Assembly: GCA_018296165.2 (NCBI GenBank)
Contig: JACKQL020000009.1
Span: 62,001-126,000 of the forward strand
Reading direction: 5' to 3'
Length of the DNA stretch: 64,000 nucleotides
DNA from: Termitomyces sp. T153
Lineage: Eukaryota > Basidiomycota > Agaricomycetes > Agaricales > Lyophyllaceae
The position numbers and the translations under genes were made by a program. Of the stretch, positions 11,099-22,129 are shown one piece after another. The notes below the pieces were generated by a model. The model was not told where the DNA came from. It did not search any database and was given only the letters and a program-made list of their open reading frames with translations. Position 1 is the first letter of the stretch; each line of letters starts with the position of its first letter.

Positions 11099-11805
11099 AA
11101 CATGGTTGTTGTATTGGAACTTGGCATCAGGGAGGAGTTCATACCAGTTGTCCTGGCACTTATTGCAGAAAAGGTGGAGGTACTGCTCCAACTTCTGGTT
11201 TATGCATTTGGTCTGGCTGTCAGACTGCAGGTGGTAGGTGGTGGAGGTGTAAAGCTTCATGCTGAATAATCAGTAGAGCTTCCTAGTGAAGTCTGCCACA
11301 AATTGTGGTCCCCAGTCAAAGACATAGGTGTTGGAGAAGCCCTGGAGTTTCTAGACATTCCTCCAATACATGTTTGCAGTGCTCATGGCAGAGCAGGTGG
11401 TGTGGGTTGGAATGAAGTGTGCTCACTTGCTGTACAGGTCCACCACCACCATGATCACATCATAACTGTGGGTGTCAGGGAGTTCTATGATGAAGTCTAT
11501 AGAAGTCATACTCCATCATTCTGCAGGCATGAGCAGCAGATGTAGCTGTCCATAGGGGAGACAGCATTGGAGCTTGGTCCAGAGACAGAGATTGCATGTA
11601 CTAGTATAGGACCCAATATATTGGGACATCTAGAGCCACCGATAGTTCCACAATACTAGCTCCAGTGTTTTCCAATGTCCAGGATGCCTCACAATATGGG
11701 AGTTGTGGTGTTGCTCCACAATTCTCTGATGGACTCTGGAACATTGGGCACATAGATATAATTCCTAAAGGTCAGGATCCCATCCTGGAGGGCTTATTTG
11801 TCCAC
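11094..11805 (-). pseudogene. TE-C integrase core fragment
   Basis: The minus strand encodes integrase core sequence (TYHLQSDSQTKCINQKLEQY near 11200, the region of the catalytic Glu, and ELLPDAKFQYNNHVH at its end) and earlier parts up to 11805. It is interrupted on one side by the LTR-like insert and on the other by the solo LTR at 11806. The usual DGQTE-like motif reads SDSQTKC here, so the Glu is replaced by Lys. Confidence 0.75.
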
Positions 11806-12984
11806 TGTCAGGTTCCGCTGACCTCGGGGGCTCAACTGCACTGGGCGAGTCCTTACTAGGCAGGCATGATCCCCTTGCACTGGTAACCGAACACTCGAAG
11901 ACATTCCGGGCACTGATGGCTTGTGCGGATAATTGGTGGGATGTGATCTGGATGGATCCAGGGAGGTCCAGAGAAGTCAGGTTGCGAGGAAACGAGATGG
12001 TCTTGGCGGGGTTCAGGCAGAAGACCGTATGGGAGATTCGCGGAAGCAAAGGAGTAGGCGGCTGTGTGATCAATGGGAACAGAGCTGGGGTTTGATGAGA
12101 GATCATTTGGAGTTGATGGAGTCCGGGACCAAGCAAAGAGCAGGGTTCGGACCTGGTGAAGGAGTGTCGGGGTTCGTAATCGTAATCACGGAGTTCGTGA
12201 GGTCGTTAGGGTTGATGAAGACTTGGGTACAACAGTTGGACGGAGTCACCGAGACAGCGTCAGACGAAATGGGATGGGGTTGATATGGAACAAGAGTAGA
12301 TTCAAGTAGAGATACAAAACAATAACGAGAACGATAACGAAATGGAGACGAGACAAGACCGGGAGACTGAGATAAGACCGGGAGACTGAGATGAGACCAG
12401 GAGACTGAGATAAGACTGGGAGACTGAGATAAGAAAACAAGACATGAAACACGAAGCATGAGAAGGAAACAATCAGACCATAGGTAACATTAAGCAATAT
12501 CAAGACTAGAGTACAAAGAGCTACTTGATGACTTATATACTGACTACCGGAGAACTTTGGGGTATGTTGGCTGCAGCAGCGGGGCTCGGCAGAGCTCAAC
12601 GGAGTGGGCAGGTGTTGGTTGTGATTGAGGATCAGGCCACGCTGATACGTTGATGGGATCATTGGGGAATGCGGGTCGCCCCGAGGTTGTCGTGATACTC
12701 CGGAATAGGTCGGAGGAACTGGGGTGTTGAGTTGATGATGGGTGGCGAAGATTGGGAACAGAAGGGGTGGTTCTTGGGGTTTGGGGGATCCAGGGTAAGT
12801 GTCAGTGGCTGCGGGGAAGGCACCAAAGTTGGCCAGGGGGCTGTTGGAGTTAGCCGGGGAGGTGTCAGAGTTAGCTGAAATAGGTGCGTGGCATGGGCGG
12901 AAGTTTGGCGGAGCGTTGGGGGTTTTTTGGGGGTTCAGGGGGCTGATGGGCAATGTGCGGGGGTTCAGGGGATGGGTCGTGACA
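11806..12984 (-). mobile_element. solo LTR of family L1k, 1179 bp, TSD TCCAC
   Basis: It starts TGTCAGGTTCC and ends ...GGTCGTGACA in plus-strand view, which is the L1k LTR in reverse. It is flanked by identical TCCAC at 11801-11805 and 12985-12989. The reverse-oriented TATA (plus-strand TTATATA) lies at 12533-12539. Tandem GGGAGACTGAGATAAGA-type units run at about 12359-12431. It is rich in CpG while both flanks are CpG-poor, so it inserted long after TE-C had decayed. No internal region remains, as expected after LTR-LTR recombination. Confidence 0.93.
12359..12431. repeat. short tandem repeat inside solo LTR
   Basis: Four units close to CCGGGAGACTGAGATAAGA (18-19 bp) follow one another. 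The equivalent part of the 944-1943 LTR has TCTCGTCTC-type pyrimidine repeats, so this is an expanded version of the family's own sequence. Confidence 0.75.
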
Positions 12985-12989
12985 TCCAC

Positions 12990-14600
12990 ATGGACTGACT
13001 TGGCACCAGTGGTACACCTCAACTTCAGTATCTGAGCAGCCTGCACAACAAGTTCCTCCTGCTGACCATTCCAATTGCCCTGTCATATGTCCCAGAGAAT
13101 GTCCACCTCTGCTCCTTCAACAGCTAGACCCTCCATGGCTCAAATTGTGAACAGTTTAGGGCTGAGAAGCATGATGTTGCTGTTATCCTCCCCTCTCCCT
13201 GTGCCATGGTCTGCTCTCCAGGACAGGGCATCTGGTTTCCCCATGCTCCAGCCAGGCTTGTGGTGCAGCAAGAAGTCAAAGCTGGCAAGGTAGAGGGACC
13301 ACCAGGCCTGTTGGCAGCTGAGTCTCTTGGCTGCCCAGAAGTATTCAAGGTTCTTATGATCTGTCCAGACCTCAAACTTGTGCCATGTGCCTTCCAAGAA
13401 GTGCTGCCACTCCTTGAATAACCAGATGATGGCCAGCATCTCCTTGTCATGAATCTTATAGTTCTGCTCTACCATGTTTAGACTTATGGAGTAGAAGGCC
13501 ACTGGATGCCACTTTTCATCCTCTGGGGATTGCTGCAAAAGAACAGCCCCAGTGGCAAAGTCAGAGTGCTGTTGGCTTCTACCCAGAAGGGGGAGTTGTC
13601 ATCCAGGAAGAGGAGGATGGGTCTGGAAGTCATGGCATGCTTGAGGGCATTAAAGGCCACCTGCTCCAGAGGTCCCTACCTCCACACAACATCCTTCCCA
13701 GTGAGGTCAAATAGCAGATGGGCATGGTGCAAAAAGTCCTGAATGAATCTCTAGTAGAAGTTTGCAAAGCCAAGGTATGCCTATACCTCCTTCTTGTTCT
13801 TGAGCTCTGATCACTCTGCCACACCTGCTACCTTTACTGGGTCCATCTCTGTGTCTCCATGCAAAATAATCAGACTAAGATACTCAATCTGAGTCTGCTC
13901 AAACTCACACTTCTCCAGTTTGAGGTAGAGCTAGTGCTGGCAGAGGTGTTCCAAGACAATGCAAGTAATCCAACAGTGTTCTTCCAGTGTCTTGGTGTAG
14001 ATGAGAATGTTGTTGGGGTATACACACACTACACCCTCCACAATGAGGTCCTGGAAGATGTTGTTCATCATTGTCTAGAAGGTGGCAGGGCTGTTGGTGA
14101 GTCCAAAGAATATTACAAGCAATTCAAATAATTCCTGGTTAGTCCAAAAGGTAGCCTTCCATTTGTCTCCTTTCTGGATATGCACATTGTTGTAGCCCCC
14201 CCAGACATCCAGTTTAGTGAAGCATTGCACTCCCTGGAAGTTGTTGATGAGCTCAGAGATGAGGGGAGGGGGTAGCAGTTCTTCACCATCATGGCATTGA
14301 GAACCCAATAATCAATAATCCTGGACCAGTCAGAGCAAGCCATTCTTCTTCTTGATGAAGAAGACCAGCAAAGCCATTAGCAACTTGGAAGAGTGAATGT
14401 GACCAAAGTCCAGGTTCTCTTGCAGGAAGGCATCAAGTTTGTTCTGTTCCTTGAGCACTAGCAGGTAAACCTTACAGCTGGAGGGTGTGAAATTTAGCAG
14501 CAGTTCAATGGCATGGTCCCACCTCTTGTGCTCCAGAAGCAAGTTGAATGAGGCCTTGGAGAACACATCCTCAAATGCATGAAAGTAGGGGGGCACAACA
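12990..14600 (-). pseudogene. TE-C reverse transcriptase and RNase H, decayed
   Basis: RNase H at 13140-13538 reads well (EKWHPVAFYSISL, MVEQNYKIHDKEMLAIIW, DHKNLEYFWAAKRL). The RT fingers and palm are spread over 13630-14600 (WSRIIDYWVLNAMMVKNCYP, LDVWGGYNNVHIQKGDKWKA). The catalytic motif near 14000 reads IPNNILIY in place of YLDDILIY: both aspartates have become Asn through G-to-A changes. The integrase side is cut by the solo LTR at 12984. Confidence 0.8.
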
Positions 14601-14611
14601 TCTCAGAACTC

Positions 14612-15604
14612 TCAGGGGGCAGCGTTAGCAGCAAATGCCTGGGCTAACCACTGGGATGTGGTCTGGCTAGCCCAGATCTCCACAACTGAGGGTGGCAAGT
14701 GTATGGTGGTAGCATAAATCCAGTCCCCCACTTCTACCACTTTGTCCGGGAGCTCTGGCTCATATACACCACCAAACTCCTCTCTGTACTCCTCCTCTGG
14801 AGCTCTACCACTGCTCCAGTTGGCCTTGTAGAGGGCCTCTCTACAAGAAAATGCCAGAGGTGGGGGATTCAGAAGGCCCAGATCTGCAAAGGGGAGGGGG
14901 CTGGCACAACATGCACAGATGGCCATGTATTCTCAGACTTAAGCCCAATGTTCTTCTCTGTCCTTGGCAGCACAAGCAGAGCACTTCCAAGGGCACCTGC
15001 TCATGGTTACCACTCCCTTAGTCCAATCTACCTTGGAGTTGTGCTCATAGAGCCACATGAAACCAAGGATCATGTCCTGCCTTCCCAAGCTGGTAACAGC
15101 AAAAACAGCATGCTCTGCATGATTCTGATAGTAGAGGGACAGGTCAATTACAGAGCTGATGGCACCTGCTGTGTTAGGTGTTCCATCAATATTGTAGACT
15201 GAAATGAGCTTGGAGAGGGGCTGCATCATCAGGCCATGGCATTTGACAAACTTCAAGTCCAAAAACAGTCCTGTTGCTCCACTATCTAGAAGAGCCATGA
15301 CTCTATGGGCCTGCTAGGTGTCCATTGTCTTGATCTTCACACCAAGGTGCAGGGAATTGGCAGATGGGCTGGAAGCCATCACATACTGTTGGAGCATTTG
15401 ACATGCCCAAGTGAGGCCATGCCAGCAGACCCTCAGAGGTGTCAGGGAGCTCAGCAGGGGCTCTGAAGTTGGCATTTGTATGTCTAGAGAGGGATGTTGA
15501 GGTTCTTCTGTCTCAGAATGAAGGGCATCAGAAAAGGCAATTTCATTTTCTATCAACAGACATGAGAACCTATTAGCATCCAGCAATGGAGGCATACACC
15601 TCAT
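14612..15604 (-). pseudogene. TE-C aspartic protease region
   Basis: Frame 14939-15298 begins ALLDSGATGLFLDLKFVK, the active-site loop of a retroviral-type aspartic protease with its Asp intact, and continues with GRQDMILGFMWLYEHN. Flanking frames at 14612-14926 and 15314-15604 are linker sequence to RT and gag. Stops separate the pieces. It is the best-preserved catalytic motif in the nested cluster. Confidence 0.8.
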
Positions 15605-16440
15605 TTATCACTCAACTCAAAATCCTCCTCCAGCTCTGGGAGTGATGCACATGCACTGATCTCTTCTGGAGTCAGCTCTGGTGTAGGCTTGTCTGGTGAT
15701 GGAGCTTTGGCAGCATACTTTGCAGCCAGCAGCTGCAGGAGGAGTTCCTCCTTCTCTGCTATAGAGGTAATGTACCTCAAGACCCAGGGGGCAGTATCAT
15801 GCAAAGTGCCCAGGCTTCTGATATCTCCAGCACAGTAGCAGCACAGCACAGAGCTGTCTGGCAGTGTCTATGTCCATGTGAATACTTGGCAGCAGAGGGC
15901 ATGTTGCAGAAATGGCCAGAGTAAGGGCTGGCATTGGGCAAGCAGGTACAGGGTGGTGGAGATTGGTGATTGGAGTGGGGTGCATTGCAAACTGTTGGCA
16001 GTGGAGCTCCTTCCAAATCTCCATGAGTTGCTACTGGTCCTGTGCCACCTCATACCATGATGCAATCTTTTCATTGTCTGGGCAATCCTCCACAAGATTG
16101 TCAATGTGTTCCACCAGCATGGGGTGCAGGCCATCCCAGAAGGTGAGGCATAATTGAAGGCCATTGGAGTAGTGGCTTGCTCAACCAGAGCCTGCAACAA
16201 GTTGATGTACTTGTTCAATGTACACTTTCTTTGCTCATATTGCTCCCTGTTGCACAATGTTGAAGCCGCAGTTTTAGTAGCATCTAGCAGGAAAAACTCC
16301 ATGTGGAAGTCCTCCTTGAAGGCAGCCTAGTCCAGAAAACTTTCAACACCTCTGGGGTGATGGAAGACTCATAGCATATAAGTGGAGGCATGTCCAATCT
16401 TCATGTACAATAGTACCCAGGCTATTTTCAACATGTTGGA
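15605..16440 (-). pseudogene. TE-C gag, decayed
   Basis: Frame 15868-16302 gives gag capsid-like sequence (EFFLLDATKTAASTLCN, LNKYINLLQALVEQA). Its partner region in TE-B is at 7885-8358. A short proline-rich tail and an acidic end follow at 15601-15849. The N-terminal part toward 16860 is in broken frames. I saw no zinc knuckle. Confidence 0.65.
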
Positions 16441-16942
16441 GTTGAAGGCATCACTACTAAGGTGGATGTATGTGAGGCAGGATTGAAGGAATCATTCCCT
16501 GCTGGAGCAGGCATCATTGTATGCATCTAGTAGTGCAGGACATGGGATTTGTGGCTGTAGAGTTACCAAAGCTGCAGAGACAGGTGCAGATGCAGTCAGA
16601 GCTGATTCCACAGCCAGGAGAGGTGCAAAGGTAGGAGTTAGGCATTCAAGCAGGACCTAGAGCAATTGGGAGATAAGATCTGTGGTTTGATGGAGGTTAG
16701 AGAGCTCAGTTGCATAGTGGGTGAGAGATGATTGTGTTAATTGCACCTGGGTTTCTAGGTGTAGCAGGCAAGTCCAGGCTTTGTCCTGTGGGGCCAGGGC
16801 CTTCAAGAGGGTGTCTGGGTTGGTGAGCTGAGACATGGAACTCTGTGGTGCTTAATTCTGGTGGGGAAGCAACAGATAGTGGCTTGGAGGTTCCTTGCAG
16901 CTCTCAGGGGCTTCCAGACCAGTGTTAGGAGACTTGTTCTGC

Positions 16943-17291
16943 TGCAAAGGCAACCTCTGGAGCAGCAGATTGGAGTCATACAGCTAGCAGAGGGAAATAC
17001 AAAGTATATTAGCAGAGTAGACAATGATACAATCAGGAACTAATCATGTAGCAGAGGGGAATACAAAAAGAACAAGTCTAAGAATCTCTGCTGCTTGGTG
17101 CAGCACATCAGCAGATGGTGGAGTCATGGGAACTACTGTACAGCAGGCCAGAGCTAATCCTAACCCTAGGACAATGATCAGTGAGGTGATACAGAGATCT
17201 CTGGGGTTCTGGAACAAGCTCCAGAGATGTCAAACAAGCTGCAGAGTTGCTGGAATAGATAGTGGAGGTTGGAAATGGAAGTCCCCTGACA
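16943..17291 (-). repeat. 5' LTR of TE-C
   Basis: 349 bp, plus-strand view TGCAAAGGCAACC...CCCTGACA, so TG...CA. It is related to but distinct from the TE-B LTR: the first 11 bases on the minus strand (TGTCAGGGGAC) and the end region are shared. Directly inside it lies GCAGAACAAGTCTC, the same 14 bases found inside the TE-B 5' LTR, which marks a common primer-binding or leader site. Confidence 0.7.
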
Positions 17292-17604
17292 GATGTTTCA
17301 GAAGAGCTTGGAGAGAAAGGGACATGGCTTCAGTAGTTTGACAGAGTCTAGTGAGTTCAGCAGTGTGGGAAGTAAGAGAGGCTTGAGTAAGTTGAACCTG
17401 TATCTCCAGGGACAGAAAACAACTCCAGGCATTGTCTTGGGGGCTTGAAGCATCAGGGGGAGGTGCTGGAGGGGTTGGCTGAGTTATAGGAGGAGCACAG
17501 GGGGCACTAAGATACTGGTGGGGGAAAGACCTTTTTGAGGAACAAGTAGAAGCTCAGGTAATCAAAAAGGGGGCTCCCAGACCAAATATAGAGACTTGTT
17601 CTGC
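17292..17604 (-). pseudogene. TE-B leader and N-terminal gag
   Basis: This runs from the primer-binding site region (17591-17604) into the start of gag. The minus strand encodes an Ala/Gln-rich helical stretch with DNAWS..., typical of gag N-termini in these elements. It is cut at 17292 by the 5' LTR of TE-C; the rest of TE-B gag resumes at 8358. Confidence 0.6.
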
Positions 17605-18060
17605 TGTAAGGGTGACCTCTGGAGGCTGTGGCTCAATCACACAACTGGCAAAGGGAAATCCAAAGTCTATTCAGTAGTGTACAGTGTCTACTGAGATAAG
17701 TGTCTACTGAGATAACTACTCACCTGGCAAAGGAAAATCCAAAGAGAACAAGTCTGTGGATTTTCTAGACCAGGTGTGATGCTTCAGAGGCTCCAGAAGC
17801 ATGAGAAACAACTGTACAGTATAACAGAGAAAAAGACAAAAGTGATGTGTCAGCAATTGGTCAGCAGTTACATAAGCTGGTGGCAGTGTCAAAGGGGCCA
17901 TACTTGTCTGAATTATTGACAGAGAACCAGTGCAGCCTGAGGGCTAAAACTAGGACCAATAGATAGCAAAAAGGGAGGAGAATGAAGGAAAACTATAGTG
18001 GGAGAAATTTGACAAGAACTGGAGAAGGAGAAGGGGAAACAAGTGGGATGTCCCCTGACA
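17605..18060 (-). repeat. 5' LTR of TE-B
   Basis: 456 bp, nearly identical in layout to 2855-3311. It starts TGTAAGGGTGACC and ends CCCTGACA in plus view. The next five bases, CAACC (18061-18065), repeat 2850-2854. Confidence 0.88.
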
Positions 18061-18065
18061 CAACC

Positions 18066-21000
18066 CAAATCCTCCACCATTTGTACCCACCCAGCAATTC
18101 ACTGGCAACCAACTAGCAAAGCTTGTTAAAGATCAAAACATGGGTTTCCTTACTAGCAACAAACTTAACATACTTATTGACCTTATTGCTAAACAGGAAA
18201 AGGTGTTTGCTTGGGAAGACTCTGAATGAGGAACTTTTCACCCTGGCTTCTTTCCTCCATTATGGATACTGACCATTCTCCATTGATAAGACTCAATTGT
18301 CACTAAGCACTGGTTTTGGCATTTCTGGTTGGACAACATCTGACTAGATTCCACATGACCACACACAAGTTGCATGAGGTCTAGCCACAAGGTCTAGAAC
18401 AATGTGGCCTTTGCATGGGATTTTAGTGACCACAAGACTTCTGGATCATGAGCTGCATTATGTGGAGTCTAGCCTTTGGATCTAGAATGATAAGGCCAAG
18501 ACTTTCTTTAGCAACAATTGCTAGCAACATTACTTAACAACAACAATACTTCTCAAAAACAAATATCAAAGGCCATGTGACCCCTTACTTATTATCTCTC
18601 TTGTCCTGCTTACAAACATACCTGAATAGCATCTATGCCTCAGATATTGATGTCTGGTATGCTCTTTTCTTGTGATTGACAAGTTTTATGCATTATATTG
18701 ACATCATGTACATATACTTGGTTACCATACTGACATCCAGTATGTATCATAAACACTTTGGCAGATTCCATTGCTGGCAGCAACTAATATTTCCTTACTA
18801 AATGCTATACCTACAAACAGTATAAATACTGCCTGTACATAGAGACAACAAACCAACCAACAAAGTATTGTTCCCCTCATTAGCTCTCAGCTAATCAGGA
18901 TCAGATTTCTTATTGCTCTCTCTTTTGTCATTGCCAATGACTTAGCAACAAGTCTTGATGACCTTATATTTGATCTAGCATGGGTGCTGACTGCAGGTGC
19001 TCTTAGTGTTATTACAACTTAGCAACACTAGTGACTATAGCTAGTGACTAGTTTGCATTTGTCCCCAGTTTATATTAACTTTGCTCCTCTCTTGTTCCAC
19101 AGTCAATTTCTATCACTTAGTTCCCCTTTCCTAGTGACTCTTCCATCTCTGCTCCTTTCTTTATTACCCAACAACTTAATGACCACTCATTACTGTCTAG
19201 CAATTTAGGCTAGCAACAGCAGCATTTTCTTACTCAACTCTCCACCACTCTTATCATTTATTAGCTTTTGCTTTCTGGGACAGTTACTGACTTTCCCTCA
19301 TTACTTCCTATTGCCAGCTACCCTATTTAGTTGCTGGTGCTTAGGTCTACTTTTTGGTTTCCTGCATGGCAGCTAGGCAGCATAGGAGCACATCACTATG
19401 TCCCTTGGGTTCAGCACAACCACCCTATACCCCCAGGACTTGAGAAGGAAGTATGCAAAATAATATATAATGAAATCAAAGCAGGTGTTTATGAACCCTT
19501 GAACTCTGCTTACCAATCCCACTAGTTCTGTGTTCTGAAAAAGAATGGTAAGCTCCAGATTGTACACAGTCTAGAGCCACTAAAAAATGTCACCATTTGC
19601 CATTCTGGAGTTCCCCCTTTCCCAAATCATATAGCTGAATCTTTTGCTGCATACATTTGCAGTGCTACGCTAGACCTTTATGTTGGTCATGACAAGCAAC
19701 TAATAAACCCAGTGTCATGGGATTTAACAACATTTCAGACCCCTTTTGGTGCACTTTGCTTAGTAACCTTACCAATTATATCAATGAGTTGGACCAACTG
19801 TATGCTGATTTTCCACAACAACATTACTTTCATCCTGCAGCCTGAGATCTTTCACAATGTACTCAGCTTTATCAATGATATTGGTGCCAAAGGTCCCAAG
19901 GACTGGAAACTCATTAATGGTGTCCCCACTAAGCATCCCACTAACCTCAATATCCTTTTAGCACTCTGGGACTTCTTTGAACTTCTTAACCAAATTCTCC
20001 AGTGCATGAAGTATTGCAGTGGTACATTTTCTGGTCACAAACTTGTTCTGTGTGCTCTGACCTTCAAAATCCTTGGACATGTTTGCATGCCTAGTGGTCA
20101 TATGACAGACAAAAGTTGTTTAGCCCTACTCAAGTGCTGGGGTCCTTGCAAGTTGCTATCTGAAGTCCAAGCTTTTCTGGGCACAGTTAGTGTCCTCAGA
20201 ATTTTTGTTAAGAACTTTGCCCATTGTGCTCATAATTTAAAAAAACTCACTTGTACTGGCATTCCTTTTGATCAGTCCTGCCCAGCTTAGTTAAAGCTCT
20301 ACAAGATGCTAAGCCCCTTGTCTCCATTGACTATGAATTGCCTGACCCTGTCATCCTAGCAGTGGATACATCATACATTGCCATAGGTTACTACCTTTGT
20401 CAGTGCACTAGCAATAACTGCAAAGAATGTTGCTACAACTGTTTTGGCTCCATCACTCTCAATGACAAGGAGTCTCAATTCAGTCAGCCCAAGCTTGAAC
20501 TTTATGGCCTTGACCATGCCCTTCAGGCCTTACAAATATACCTCATTGGAGTCAGGAACCTCATCATTGAAGTTGATGCTTGCTACATCAAGGGTATGCT
20601 ACAAAACCCTAACATTCAGCCTTCTCTAGCATGAACTGCTGGATTATGGCAATTCTTATGTTCTGTTTTGAGCTCATCCATGTTAAAGGTACCTTCCATG
20701 GCCCTGATGGACTTTTGCAATGCCTACTACAGCCTAGCAATATGATAGCAACAACTCTGTCTATGAGGACTAGACCAACTAATTACATGGCTTTATTCAT
20801 CAAGTTCAGCTCCTATTGCCCCTACTTTGCCATGTATCCTCTGCCTTTCAATTGCTACTCCCTCTCCATGAGTTTCAGCCTCTTCAGCCCTTAGTGACAT
20901 TTGGTAACAACACTATCAATACTTAAATCCCACAACTAGCAACTAGTGACAACATTCTACCTCTATGTGATGACACTACCATGGCTTATAGTGACATACC

Positions 21001-21852
21001 CTGTAGTGCTAAGGCCATCGCTAGCAACACCCATATTCTCATGTTCCAAAAGTGGCTTAGCAATCTCATCAGACCTGAAAGTCTTAGCAATGCCACCTAT
21101 GCCACCTTCATTTGTTATGCATCCATGTTCTTCCTTGTGGGTGGTAAGCTTTGGTGACAAAATAAAGATGGTGCCCACAAGCTTTTTATTCCTACTAACC
21201 ACCACTTACATGTCTTGAGAGCCATGCATGATGACTTAGGTCATAGAGGCCTTTTTGCTACCCATCCAGCCTTACTGGAATGTTTTTGGTGGCCTCAAGT
21301 TAGCACCAACCTTGTTTGGTATATTCATACTTGCCACATCTGCTAGATCCATCAGACAACCAAAGTACTTATCCCACCAACTGTTGCTATGCCTGCACCC
21401 TTGTTCAGCAAGATATGCATTGACACTATATTTATGCCACTCTCTAATAGGTTCAAGTATATCATTCATGGACATTGCTTGCTAACCCACTACACTAAGT
21501 TCCATATGCTCCATAGAGAGAACAGTAAAACTATTGTAAAGTGATTATATGAAGATGTTATCTACCATTAGGGAACCCTTAGCAAAATTGTTACCAACAA
21601 TGATGCACCCATCTTGAAGGCTGTCACCTACTTCACAAAGAAGTATAACTTACACCACATCTGGGTCTCAGGCTACAACAAGCACACTGATGGTATTGTT
21701 GAGCAACCTCATTTTGACATTTGCCCAGCTCTCTTCAAGGCAGTTGACAGTGATCAGTCCAGGTGGAGTACAGCTACTTACTCAGTGTTTTAGTCAGAAC
21801 ATGTTACAATTTGCAAACAAATAGGCTGTTTCCCTTACTATGCTACTACCAG
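18066..21852 (+). pseudogene. TE-A pol (protease-RT-RNase H-integrase), decayed and interrupted
   Basis: The order is the pre-RT segment (IAKQEKVFAWEDSE at about 18170-18225), an interrupting insert (18284-19395), RT fingers (HNHPIPPGLEKEVCKII, GVYEPLNS, 19400-19520), RT palm and thumb (19712-20290: TFQTPFGALCLVTLP, IFHNNITFILQPEI, ILGHVCMPSGH), RNase H (20338-20634: ILAVDTSYIAIGYYLCQC), an integrase zinc finger (H..H..C..C near 21220-21345) and core fragments to about 21850. The YIDD position reads FIND, so a catalytic Asp is lost. This pol type, found in many agaricomycetes, is distinct from TE-B and TE-C. Confidence 0.75.
18280..19399 (+). mobile_element. LTR-like insert 18284-19395 within TE-A pol
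   Basis: The insert interrupts the TE-A pol reading just before the RT. It starts TGATAAGACTC and ends AGCACATCA (TG...CA), is 1112 bp long, and is flanked by CCAT at 18280-18283 and CTAT at 19396-19399, a 4-bp duplication with one transition. A TATAAATA box lies at 18821-18828, placed like an LTR promoter. TAGCAAC/TAGTGAC motifs recur in its 3' half. Removing it joins the two halves of pol in frame. It has no protein domain, so a solo LTR is the likeliest reading. Confidence 0.6.
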
Positions 21853-22129
21853 TGATGTGCTCCTAGGACCTAGCAACAGGAAAGAGATGGAGGAAAGGTA
21901 ATAAGTGAAGTTGGTATAAGCTGGGGGATGAACACAAACTAGTTGCTAGCCACAGTTGCTAGTGTTGCTAAGTGGTGGTTTTCCATCAGACTTGAGAGCA
22001 GTGACCAACAGTGTTGCAGTGTTCTAGAGTTTCAGTCTTTCCCAGTGAAGAAGAAGTCCTGATATGAGATTGCCTGAAGTCTTTGTTGAGTACATACTAG
22101 CTACAACCATATTCCACAACTCTGGTAAC
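21853..22129 (-). mobile_element. fragment of the same LTR-like family as 18284-19395, inverted
   Basis: Plus-strand TGATGTGCTCCTAGG at 21853 is the reverse complement of the end of the insert at 18284-19395. About 60 bases at 21912-21978 also match 19013-19075 in reverse (ACTTAGCAACACTAG core). It breaks the TE-A integrase frame right after the YYATT residues. The other end is lost because the solo LTR 22130-23098 and copia-type sequence follow. Confidence 0.5.

Larger units (their letters stand above)
9396..17291 (-). mobile_element. TE-C, minus-strand chromovirus nested in TE-B
   Basis: Reading right to left: LTR (16943-17291), leader, gag (about 15600-16420), protease (14939-15298), reverse transcriptase (about 13600-14600), RNase H (13140-13538), integrase (11094-11805 and 9560-9996) and a chromodomain (9396-9542). 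The chromodomain is cut at 9396 by the L1k LTR, so its end and the whole 3' LTR are missing. The element interrupts TE-B gag: the DNA right of 17291 is the gag start of TE-B. It is related to TE-B but clearly diverged. CpG is nearly absent except within the nested insert 11806-12984. Confidence 0.8.
2855..18060 (-). mobile_element. TE-B, full span of a minus-strand chromodomain Ty3/gypsy element with nested insertions
   Basis: The span is bounded by two similar 456-457 bp LTRs in the same orientation and by the 5-bp duplication CAACC. Reading right to left on the minus strand the order is 5' LTR (17605-18060), leader and gag start (17292-17604), the nested TE-C and an L1k LTR (8359-17291), then the rest of gag, protease, reverse transcriptase, RNase H, integrase and chromodomain (3312-8358), a purine tract, and the 3' LTR (2855-3311). 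That order (integrase after RNase H, chromodomain last) is typical of fungal chromoviruses. The coding region has many stops and is CpG-depleted, so the element is inactive. Confidence 0.85.

Noticed and set aside
12246..13046. 266-codon minus-strand frame
   Set aside because: It lies almost wholly inside the solo LTR 11806-12984 and is made of the LTR's low-complexity sequence.
18293..19106. alternative LTR borders using TGTCAC at 18298 and TCAAT at 19102
   Set aside because: The right end would not be CA and the pol frame is not restored; the borders 18284-19395 satisfy both.
19013..21978. inverted similar blocks taken as terminal inverted repeats of one DNA transposon
   Set aside because: The DNA between them is TE-A pol, and each block is internal to a TG...CA-bounded LTR-like insert, so two insertions in opposite directions fit better.
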